Origin: Nymphaea colorata
Lineage: Eukaryota; Streptophyta; Magnoliopsida; Nymphaeales; Nymphaeaceae
Assembly (NCBI RefSeq): GCF_008831285.2
Contig: NC_045150.1
Coordinates: 17,250,600-17,314,599 of the forward strand
DNA: 64,000 bases
Direction: 5' to 3'
Shown one piece after another: positions 36,648-46,203 of this stretch (the first letter of the stretch is position 1; every line of letters starts with the position of its first letter). The position numbers and the translations under genes are program-made. A model generated the notes under the pieces. That model did not search any database. It saw nothing but the letters and a program-made list of their open reading frames with translations, and had not been told where the DNA came from.

Positions 36648-39199
36648 AAGACAAATAAATCAGAGATAGTACGTACCTGGTGCAATGTAACTGGTGGTTC
36701 GGAGAGTAGCTGTAAGAGTAGAGGAATTCAGACCAACTAGAGAATATTTGCAATGCGAAAATCACTGATGTATGTTGTCATGTTCTCATCTAGAAGCACG
36801 TTACTTGGCTTCAGATCACAATGAACTATAGTCTCCGAGTAACATTGGTGAAGATATTCTAAAGCACAAGCCACATCAATCATGGTATCCAATCTTTGAA
36901 AGAGATTCAAGCGATGGTCACCTGAATGTAGACAGACTTCTAGGCTTCCAAGGGGCATGTATTGGAGAACTAAAGCCTTGAAATCTGTACTAAGCAAGAC
37001 GTAATGACTTTAACAAGGTTTCGGTGCCTGATTTGGCGCCGGACAGAGCAGTCAATGTCAAAACTTTTAGATGCTCCCTCAAATAGCAAATTGAGGACCT
37101 TAACAGCCACTGTCGTTCCATCTGGTATCATCCGGTTGTTTCAACATCCCCCTCTTTCTATAGAATGAGATACCAATGAGTGTGCAAATAATGACCACAA
37201 GTGCTGAGCCTCCAATTGCACAAGCGGCAATGAGTCTAGCCGCATTGCTCTTACTTTGCCTCTCTCTTTTGTTTAAGCACAATGGGACATGGAATTTGGG
37301 AGCTCCACATAGTGCGTAGTTCCTAGGAACGAATTGGCAGAAAGGTTTGCAAACTTTCCACCACTTGGAATCTCTCCTTCCAATAGATTGAAGGACAAGT
37401 GCAAGACTTGAATGTGTTGAAGTTTCTCCAATGATTTTGGTATCTTACCACAAAGCTTGTTATGGGAAAGGTCAATAGTGTCAAGGTTTAGCATGTGATC
37501 TAGTTGTTCAGAAATGTGACCATCAAATGTGTTCCAAGAGAGATTCAAATACTTTAGCATTTGGAGCTTTGATAATGATGTAGGAAACTCTCCACTCAAC
37601 TTGTTTGCAGAGATATCCATGTTGATCATCAAGGCAAAATTCCCAAGACCCAACGGCAGGCGACCCCAGTGAAGGAGTTGTCCTGCAAGTACAGCTCCAA
37701 CATGTCCTTCAACTCACAAAGACCAGGCGGTAGTGTTGATGACAAATTGTTTGAGCTTAGATCTAGGCTTCGCAAACTAGTGATATTATTTATAGAGCTT
37801 GAAATTGACCCAATTAGCATGTTGTGGTCAATATAAAAAACCAAATGCTGACCAACTGGTAAAGTGAGTCTGGAATTGAACCTTCTAATGCATTGCCCGA
37901 AAGACCTAATGTTTGTAACCTGTTCATTGATCCTATATTTGGTGGAACGAGTCCTTTTATTTTGTTGAATTTCAAATCTAACGAAATTAAATTGGTCAAA
38001 TTGGCTAAGGCCAATGGGATAGCACCTTCAATCAGATTGGAGGAAGAGTTCCGTTCAAAAGGTTTTGTGATAGATTAACTTTCTGTAGCATCCGACACTT
38101 GGTGAAGGATGTGAGAATGGAGAGCTCACCACTGCCATGGGCATTGGTCAACATATTTCCCCAAAGGTAAAGGTACTTGAGTTGTGTAAGAGTACCTAAT
38201 TCTAATGGTATCTGCCCACTAAATTGATTGCTTTATGCAGTAAGAAGTTGAAGTCTTGTAGCATTAGAAAGAGAAGCCGGGAGAGGGCCATCAAAATTGT
38301 TTGTACCCGCATAGAGTTGTTGGAGATTGGGCAGGAAGCGGCCAGCATCTTTTGGGAGATGCTCTGTTAGTTGATTGGTCATGAAACTCAAAGTCTAAAG
38401 AGCGGTTCAGATGGATAGGTTAAACAAGCTGTCAGGCAGTGTACTGGTGAGATTGTTCATTTCCACACTAAAGAATGTCAAGTGGGTTATGCTTCCCAAC
38501 TCGAATGGAATCTTCCCGTGCATATGATTTTGACCAATATTAAGGTGATCCAGTTTTGAGAGGTTGGCAAAAGTGACTGGAATGGTGTCAGTGAGCCTGT
38601 TACCATAAAGGTTTATGTGCTTGAGTTCCAGCAAACTGCCTAGGAACTCTGAAATGCTTCCATAGAATTCGTTTTCTGTTGCTGAAAGTACTTGGAGGCG
38701 ACGACAATGGCTCAGCGTTTGTGGGATCAACCCTTCAAAATTGTTTATGACAAGATTCTGTAACAGAGGGAGACGACTAAAATCAACGAGAAGTTGACCA
38801 TGGAAACTGTCGGTCGAGAGATCAAGAACCTGTAAGAAGGAGAAATTGCTTATGTATGGCGAGAGAGTACCTTCAAGTGCCTTTTTGGAGAGGTTCAGAG
38901 CAACTACCCTTTGTGAACCACGACCGCATGAAACTCCAGTCCAGTCGCAGAAGGAGATGTTGGAATTCCAATTTGATAACACATTATGAGGGTCTTTAGT
39001 GACGAGGAATTTGAAAGACAGCAATGCGAATTGATCAGTCACATTGCTCAGAGAAACAGGGGCTGAGGGCACCTCCCCTTGGCCCGAGAACCACAATGAA
39101 GGCAAAGGAAGAGAAACACGAAAGAAACCCAAGCAGCTGAGGTGACAAGCCGGTGGTTGCCATGCCACTCCAATTTCCTATGCAAAACATGCGCGAACA

Positions 39200-41949
39200 G
39201 AAGAAGAAGCTAGGTCTTTAATTTACGTATGGATTCACTTCTAGAAAAGTTGTGTGTTTTTTTAGAAATTGAAGAAGACTCAGGTCTACTGCTTTGGAAC
39301 ATATTGCTTCACAATTCCAAATTCAGCCGCATGACTAATGGTTACATCAATGAGGCTTTTTCTTGGCCGCCCTTATCTTATCTTATCTTATTCACTCAAT
39401 TTGAACTTCTCTTTTTTTCTTTTAGATTGCCAAAGCTGTGTTCGACCATAGTCACAAATATCGTTTTTGCCTTTTAAATGGAGCAGTTTTTCTCAACGAT
39501 GAGCTTAAAAAAAGATAAAGATAATGGAAAAATATGATATATTTTTAGAAAAAATTGAAAAAATTTAAAAGTCAGAGAAAAATAAAATAAATGAGAAACT
39601 AATAAGGCCACATTAAAAAAATAGATAAGAAATAAACAAGATTTAGAAAGTGGAAACAAGCAGTTTGACAATAAAAAGGAGTGAAAAAACGCCTAACCTG
39701 AAAAAATGACTAAATCAATTTGATTCAATAAACCTGCTATTGTTTTTTTATTAGTTTTTATATCTTGTTCAAGACTTAGAAAGTGGAAACAAGCAGTTTG
39801 ACAATTTACTATTTTGTTTTGACTTGCAACTACATCATCTAAATCACCGAACTGGAGTTATGCCAACTTTATCCACTCGTTTCAAAAGCTGATTTTTTTC
39901 AGCGTTGCACTCACACTGTTCTGTTTAATATGAATGTCTACTGATTCATATATTGATAAAAAACTAATGAAAAACATTTTTTTAAAGCAGGTGGACTGGA
40001 TCTTGACTTAGTGAAGACTTGAAGCAACTGGCCGATTCAAGGCAATAATATTTCTAGCTAATCCGATCCAGTCCTTGCTCAACTATTCACTGTTTAGGTT
40101 GCTGATAAAGGATTGACTATTGTGTTGATATGTTAACAGATTCTTCACTACAGGTAGCATCCATGTCTACATCCCCTACTTGGGTCATGCAGATCGATGA
40201 TTGGCAAGTGTAGATGTTCAGATTTGTGTTGTAGTTTAGAAGCCCGAGCATTGAGTCCCCAATTTGTTCATTTGTTCAGGGGCCTGATACAGGGAAGCAC
40301 CTCTTTATGTATTCAAAGAACAGATAAAGGAGGTCATCAGGAAATGAATTTAGGACAGTAACATAGCTTTTGATTGTTTTGGAAAGAAAATTTGTAAAAA
40401 TCCATCAGAATAAATGATAAAATGTTGCTTTTGATTTTTTATTTTGATGATCACAGCGAAGCATGAGGAGCCTCCCAAGTAGCAATTTAACGTTAACTGG
40501 GTCCCCAACAGAGACACGGTTTCTAATTAAGAATCCATTTATAAATCTTTCCTATATATACAGTATTGGTGGACACACGAACTCTGGGAAATCTAATGTT
40601 GGTGTACAAATGCCGAAAGAGAGAGAGAGAGAAAAAAAATAGAGTGCGAGATTTTCCTGCATTCCAATTTTCACTGCAGACTTGGTCAGAAACTTGCAGC
40701 TGGGGGGCGTTCACACGCAGACGGGGGAGTAGAAAAGGGGTTTGCTTTGAGGAATTTAATTGCCCATCGAGTTCTTTGGTGTTCTTTGACCAGACTACCA
40801 CACCTAACATCACATTAAAGAAGCTCTAATCTTTAGTTTGGTTCCTTGTTTATTGATAAAGGACCGCAGCTCACACGTCATGGTGATTGTATAAAGCAGA
40901 TACAGATGACAAATTGAAACCCCTCAGGCCTGGGAGTTGGGTGGAGTTCATATATATTAAGCAGCTAGTATTAGCCATGACTACCATTTACGTGTCTCCA
41001 AAATTCAAAAACTAAGATAAAAACAGAATTTCTTTGGCATTTGCATGGATCAAACATCTATTCTATGGAAATTTAACACTTCAACCAAGTTTAGAAATGA
41101 TTGCTCGGTTATGCTGGAACTTTTGAATTCATTAAAGAACTTTGGGATTAATTTGAGGCACGTAATGCATCCTGTTACTGCTTGATCAGGACCAAGAAAG
41201 AAACATTCAACAGTCAACCACAGAATCACCACCAAATTTCTCAAAACAGAAGTGAAAGATCTCTGCCATTTTACTGTCTTACCTTGTTAGTCAAAAGCAG
41301 AATTTATGTTGCATGAACAGCATGCTGCAGATTAAGTCCCCTGCATTTGCTAAGCAAAATCAACCTGTGCAATGGAGAAAGATCAGCAGATTAATGCTGA
41401 TATTCACAGTGATGTTTTGCCTAGAAATGACTCAACCCATAAAAGCACACAAAAGGAAACAAGCCAAAACACGCAGAATTACTTGACATAAGACTGAAGG
41501 AGCCAAAAGGCAAATTATTTGATAATCATTTCTTAGGTGACTTATAGCATAACCAGTACTCAACATTACTTGCACAAGCATATCAGTGCTGTATATGTTA
41601 GAACCCAACTATAGTTTCAAAATTTTAACAGAGGCCCAAATAGGATTTTTCAATTTTTTTATACAAGTTAAACTAAAATTTATGAAATTTACATATCAAT
41701 GTTTGAATTTATTAAAATTTGTTGGTGGGGGGCCAAGGCCCCTACAGGCCCCTGCCTCCATTCCTGGTGTGTGTATTAACTGTGGGTCTGTCTAATTTAC
41801 TACTAACAATCTTGGCTTGATATACAATATCTTGTTAGATATTGTGGAATTTTAGTAGTCACTGGTCATATCTCAAAGCATTAACATAGCTTAAAGATTA
41901 GGCAAAAGCCAAAAAACCAACAATAAAAAATCATAACAACAAAAGAACA
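39200..41949. other. AT-rich spacer, no gene seen
   Basis: Open frames are short and resemble nothing. A 36 bp direct repeat (TTAGAAAGTGGAAACAAGCA plus flanks) occurs at 39637-39672 and 39770-39805 with one mismatch. A (GA)n-like tract is near 40619-40632. At 41640-41762 an AT-rich part ends in GGGGGGCCAAGGCCCCTACA, a pattern common in short interspersed plant elements. Confidence 0.5.
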
Positions 41950-41952
41950 ACC

Positions 41953-43095
41953 ATGTATGGGGCCCTATCAGCTTTCACGGCTAGAGTCCAAGCTGATCAG
42001 GTCATGCCATCCTCTAGATCTTCTCAACCTCCCTTATACAACAAGCCTCCTTTAAGGACTCATCCTATGATAACCAGATCCATGAATGGCATTCGAGTCC
42101 CACAAGTGTTCACAACCACCTCTCATCCTCTACCCATGGCTCTTGTCAATGAAAACTAAATTCTCAAGAGCTGAAATCATACTATAAAGCCAAAACCAAT
42201 CCAAATTGGTGTGAAAAAACCAGAAAAGAATATTATGCTCTCATATCCAATCACACTTGGGAACTTGTACCACGCCCAAAGAACAAAAACATTGTAGGAT
42301 ATAAGTAGATTTATAAGATCAAATGCAAAGCTGATGGGACTCTAGAACACTACAAAGCGCACCTAGTAGCTAAAGGATATACTCAATAAAGGAGAATAGG
42401 CTACTTTGAAACCTTTACTCCTGTAGTCAAACCTACAACCATTAGAACCATTCTCTCTATAGCCATGTCATTCAAATGGGAGGTGATCAAACTAAATATT
42501 CACAATGTCATTCTTAAGAGAGATCTTCATGAGAAAGTCTATATGAACCAGCCTCCAAGTTTTGAAATGGATTTCAATCAGGTTTGTCGACTCAAGAAAG
42601 CTATTTATGGCCTCAAACAAGCTCCAAAAGCTTTGTATTATGAAATGAGTCAAGCTTTGTTTTCTCATGGATTCCGAATTTCAAAAACAGACACATCTCA
42701 CTTCATTTACAAACAAGACATTTTGATCTTTGTATTAATTGATGTAATGATGTATATGATATACTTATTTACAAACAAGACAACAAGTAAATTTCTTTCA
42801 TTGATTCAACAGATTATAAAATGAATTTTCCCTCAAGGACCTTGGAAAACTCCATTTCTTTTTTAGCATAGAGCCATGTTACACCACAGAGGGTCTTGTT
42901 TTCACTTAGCAAAAATACTCTGTGGATCTCATTCAACGCATTAACATGGCTGGCACCATGACCTCACCTACACCTATGTCCACATCTAGGGTTCTTGGAC
43001 AAGTAATAGCTGCACCATATGAAAATCCAACCGAGTATAGGAGTGTCATTGGAGCAATACAGTATTTAACATTAACAAGACCAGATTTATGCTAG
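41953..43095 (+). pseudogene. Ty1/copia integrase-RT linker and reverse transcriptase, broken
   Basis: The order of pieces is that of copia pol: THPMITRSMNGI (linker) near 42058-42093; IYKIKCKADGTLEHYKA near 42312; an intact stretch 42465-42824 with VYMNQPPSFEMDF and AIYGLKQAPKALY; then frame-shifted remains and YRSVIGAIQYLTLTRPDL near 43034-43090. Stops are frequent outside the central stretch and the YVDD box is degraded (VLIDVMMY). The sequence breaks off at about 43095, where gag-type sequence begins directly. Confidence 0.9.
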
Positions 43096-43635
43096 TACTG
43101 TGGCCCTCTACTACAAGACTCAAGCCCTTATAGGATGAACTAGACTCACTCGACCCTCTGCCTGTTTGTTTTTGTCGAGCTATGAAGACGCCTCTACAAA
43201 ATGTAGGAAGAAAAGGTAATACAATTTCTGATGGGATTGAATCAATCCTATAGGCTCATAAGGGGACAAATACTACTTATGGAGCCTTTCCCCTCAGTTA
43301 ACAAACTTACTCTCTCATTCTACAAGAAGAAAAACAAAGAAAGGTGAGACTGTCACCCTTGACTGATCAAATAAGTCTTGCAGTTACCAGTTCAGACTCA
43401 AGGCTTGCCAAGGATGATTTCAAAGATGCCCACAATGCACTTATTGCCAAGGACTTGGTCATACTAGGGATAAGTGCCACAAACTTCATGGTTATCCTGC
43501 TGGTTTCAAGCCAAACTGACAGAAACAGGAAATGCCAAATGACAAAACCATTTAATGCTGCAATGTCTATTAAAGAAAATATAATTGCGGCTGTCATTGT
43601 TAGAGCAGGAGTTTCTAATCCTGCATATTCACTGT
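43096..43635 (+). pseudogene. Ty1/copia gag middle and zinc knuckle, broken
   Basis: Immediately after the RT relic comes the middle of a gag: DELDSLDPLPVCFCRAMKT near 43135-43190, then a degraded stretch with LLSHSTRRKTK, then a zinc knuckle CPQCTYCQGLGHTRDKCHKL at about 43426-43485 (C-x2-C-x4-H-x4-C intact) and HGYPAGFKPN. Several frame changes and stops are present. Gag should precede, not follow, RT, so this comes from a second element joined to the first. Confidence 0.88.
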
Positions 43636-43789
43636 GAACACTGTATCTGCCGAGCGATATGGAATGCTCATTGAAGAAAAGAAAATCTAATGTTGATCAC
43701 GATAAAGGGAAAGAGATCATGCCAGCAACGTCCAAAGATTTTTGTTGAGCACCTATTTGGTTTGATGATGCCTGGTTCAGGTTCCCAAG

Positions 43790-44298
43790 TTTTTCTTGTT
43801 CCTCGGTTGTACAGGTAAAACCCCCTTACATGAGAAGTGAATGTTGGTTTTCCTCTTCCTCTATGAATGCTATTGAATCCAGATCTTTGAATGTAGAAAA
43901 CATATTGATGTTTCCCTTTCTTGGGAATCCAGTGCATAAACTTCTTGAAGTGTTTTCCACACTTGTTGCGCTGTTTCCAATCCAACGACCAAGCCCAGAA
44001 CATCCTCTGAGAGCGTACCTCTGATCCATCCACGTAGGAGTCGATCTGATTTCTTCCGTTGCGGGTAGTCTAGATTGATTTGTTGCTTGCTACCAGTAAT
44101 GATGAATTGATCTGGTGAAGTGATTCCTCCGCTAATGAACCCTTGCAAGTATTGACTTTCAATAAGGCAAAGTACTTGTGTTTTCCATAGGAGGAAGTTT
44201 GTTTGAGAAAGCTTTATGGAAACGAAAGTAGCTACATTCAATGTAGATGGGTAATGAAACTTCTGGTTTGAGGTGATGTGTGCAATGGAAGAAGCCAT
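43790..44298 (-). pseudogene. Ty1/copia gag N-terminus on the minus strand
   Basis: Starts at ATG 44296-44298 (MASSIAH). The main frame stays open to 43870 and shows copia gag features: FVSIKLSQTNFLLWKTQVLC, GFISGGITSPDQFI, SDRLLRGWIRGTLSEDVLGL and QVWKTLQEVYA. A frameshift near 43900 leads into further gag-like sequence to about 43790. It points towards the + strand gag at 43096-43635, so the two gag pieces are head to head from different insertions. Confidence 0.9.
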
Positions 44299-44320
44299 GG
44301 GTGGACCTTTCTTTACAATT

Positions 44321-44332
44321 GCTCTGATACCA
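44321..44332 (-). other. Primer binding site (initiator tRNA-Met)
   Basis: Minus strand TGGTATCAGAGC, a perfect match to the standard copia primer site, 22 bases upstream of the gag ATG at 44298. Confidence 0.9.
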
Positions 44333-44344
44333 TAAAGAGAAAAA

Positions 44345-44742
44345 TGAAGATCGGAAGAAAACTTCTCGTTTTTCATGATTTTTCATTGTTATGTGCATGT
44401 GCTTTGATACACCAAGCAGGGATTTTACAGTTATACGTTACATGATAAAGGAGATCCCACGATCAGAACCTTTTTCTCACAACACTTCTCGCTGGGTGGT
44501 TCTTGAACTGATCAGCACTTCTTTTCTCACGTCTGCATGATCAACACTTTCTAGAAACTTCTTCTTCACACACTCAGCATAGTGGATCAGCATAATGGGT
44601 GGTTCAGCCATCGCTTCTTTCTCACACGCATAGTAGGTGGTTCTTCTTTCTCACACGATCACCATGTGGCATGTCTTTCTCACACGATCACCATGTGGCA
44701 CGTCTTTCTCACACGATCAGCATAGTGGGAGGTCTAGAAACA
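44345..44742 (-). repeat. Probable 5' LTR of the minus-strand copia element
   Basis: On the minus strand it begins TGTTTCTAGACC (44742) and ends CGATCTTCA (44345), giving TG...CA ends. The end lies 12 bases from the primer site, a larger gap than usual, so the inner border is uncertain. It contains three units of about 29 bp (TCTTTCTCACACGATCACCA...) at 44646-44732 on the + strand, plus looser copies down to about 44588. Confidence 0.55.
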
Positions 44743-45437
44743 TCTACAATGTTAATACATACTTACCTGCATCATTAACCAATGGGATTGGTAGGATGAC
44801 ATATTCACAAAGGAACCTTACAGAGCAGTCTTGTGGAGGAAGCAAGATGATTACTACAGGGAATAGATAAATCAACTTGAAGATAATGGAAGGTAGAAGA
44901 ATAAGTTGGTTATTATGTCTACATGCTTAAATTATTTATCGAATAGATACATTGTTTTTAATTGAATGAATCACCTTAAGTAAAGGAGAAGGCTGAATCC
45001 ATTGGGGTTATAGGTTCCTGAACATAGTTGTATTACTAATAACAGGAAACTGGGTTCTTAATATGATATTTGAAGAGTCATCACCGATTCTCATGAAAGA
45101 GTTGAGAAGACTCAAGAGGCATTGAGTCTAGTAACACAATTTTCTTTTGAATATTTTATTGCAATACAATATAGAGTTAATAATTATAAAAGAAAAATTA
45201 AAATGGAATTAAAATTACATGTGCCTTTCAAGTTTCTCTCTTTTTCATGAATTACATGAATGTTGAGAACCAGGTTTGTGCTATTTGTATGTGATTCTTT
45301 TTCAATACATGATAAAGTACGTAATCTAGTTAAGGTCCTTTATCTTGTGAGCTCTCCAGTTCCATCCATGTAAGTGCCTCGCATGCAACTTGCTCTTGAT
45401 TGTGAAACATGAACTTGTACTGGTTCATCTCTGTCAG
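44743..45437. other. Spacer before the CLPR4-like fragment
   Basis: AT-rich DNA with no coding similarity. I looked here for upstream Clp exons (catalytic Ser and His regions) and saw none. Confidence 0.5.
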
Positions 45438-46203
45438 CCTATTGCAAGGTTTTAAGGTCAAGCTGCTGATATTGATCTTTCCGTGAAAGAAATTAAAGAT
45501 GTGAAGGATGAATTGGTAAGAAGACGGATGTTTTTATTTTATAATGGACATATCATAGGTGAAGACATATAAAACCCTTTTATGATGTCAGTTTTCCCTT
45601 TCTTCTGTTCTGTCTTAGTTATGTGTTATATAGTAGTGCAGGAACCACTTCTTTATGTCCCTCCTCTTCTATCTAATTTTTGAATCCTTATAGTGGATAT
45701 TTTTTTTTTCTACTTGATCTAGTTTCAGTAAATAGGGGAAAAATTTACAACTTTTGAGTAAAAAGCTCCAAAAATTTAACCACTTTCGTGGTCAAAGTGG
45801 TAATCTAGTGAACCCACTTTAAGTTGTGAGCCTACACTAAGGTTGAACTTTTAATTACATAAGCTAGTTTAACTTTTTATATAGGAGACTCTAGAAATAC
45901 TCACCAGAAACCTTGAAATTTTGTTGCAAGGTCACTTGTTATGGAAGACATATAGGTAAATCTCGAGAGAAGATTGACGAGGATATAAGGCATCAAAAGT
46001 ATTTCAGCCCAACGAGGCAGTTGAATATGGAATCATAGGCATGGTATGAGTTGACTTTATTTCTTGTAGAGAAATACGAGCTGAAAGGAAAACTCTTATT
46101 CAATTTTGTACGGGTACTCCACAATGAAAGAGGGAGAGAGGATCACAGTGTTGTTGCTAATCTAAGAAAACCCAACTTATATGAAGAAGTTGAATTTTCT
46201 TAA
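45438..46203 (+). pseudogene. CLPR4: CLPR4-like plastid Clp protease subunit, last three exons, broken
   Basis: CLPR subunits are non-catalytic members of the chloroplast Clp protease ring. Three exon-like pieces follow each other in order: 45438-45515 (PIARF, stop, then GQAADIDLSVKEIKDVKDEL, ending before GTAAG), 45931-46043 (GRHIGKSREKIDEDIRHQKY then FSP and EAVEYGIIG, ending before GTATGAG), and about 46111-46203 (VLHNERGREDHSVVANLRKP, stop TAA at 46201). These match the C-terminal part of CLPR4, including RxxKYFSP-EAVEYGII and the short tail. Damage: TAA 45453-45455 replaces Gln, one base is lost near 46009, and the last exon lacks an AG acceptor. The 5' exons are absent. Other Clp paralogues fit less well, but I could not align them all. 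Confidence 0.72.

Larger units (their letters stand above)
35553..36676 (-). other. Intron of receptor-kinase copy B
   Basis: Borders are GTACGT at the donor (36676) and GAATTAG at the acceptor (35553), the same position as in copy A. It carries the GGCC-rich repeat (35740-36030) and a (TA)n run (36598-36645). Sequence identity with intron A is high up to the TA run. Confidence 0.85.
35218..39163 (-). pseudogene. LRR receptor-like kinase of LRR-XII type, copy B
   Basis: Paralogue of the copy at 13292-18002 with the same exon layout (exon 1 36677-39163, exon 2 35218-35552). It starts with signal peptide codons MATTGLSPQLLGFL, then one extra base near 39085 shifts the frame before LSNVTDQFALL. 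Further damage: TGA 38407-38409 inside a 9 bp insertion, TAG 38395-38397, TAA 38233-38235, a 49 bp deletion near 38043, frameshifts near 37848, 37670 and 37323, and a deletion of about 128 bp near 37125. The last removes the kinase P-loop. The DFG motif reads DFR, and exon 2 ends early at TGA 35218-35220 where copy A has Arg. The membrane helix survives at about 37155-37220. It is plainly non-functional and more decayed than copy A. Confidence 0.93.
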
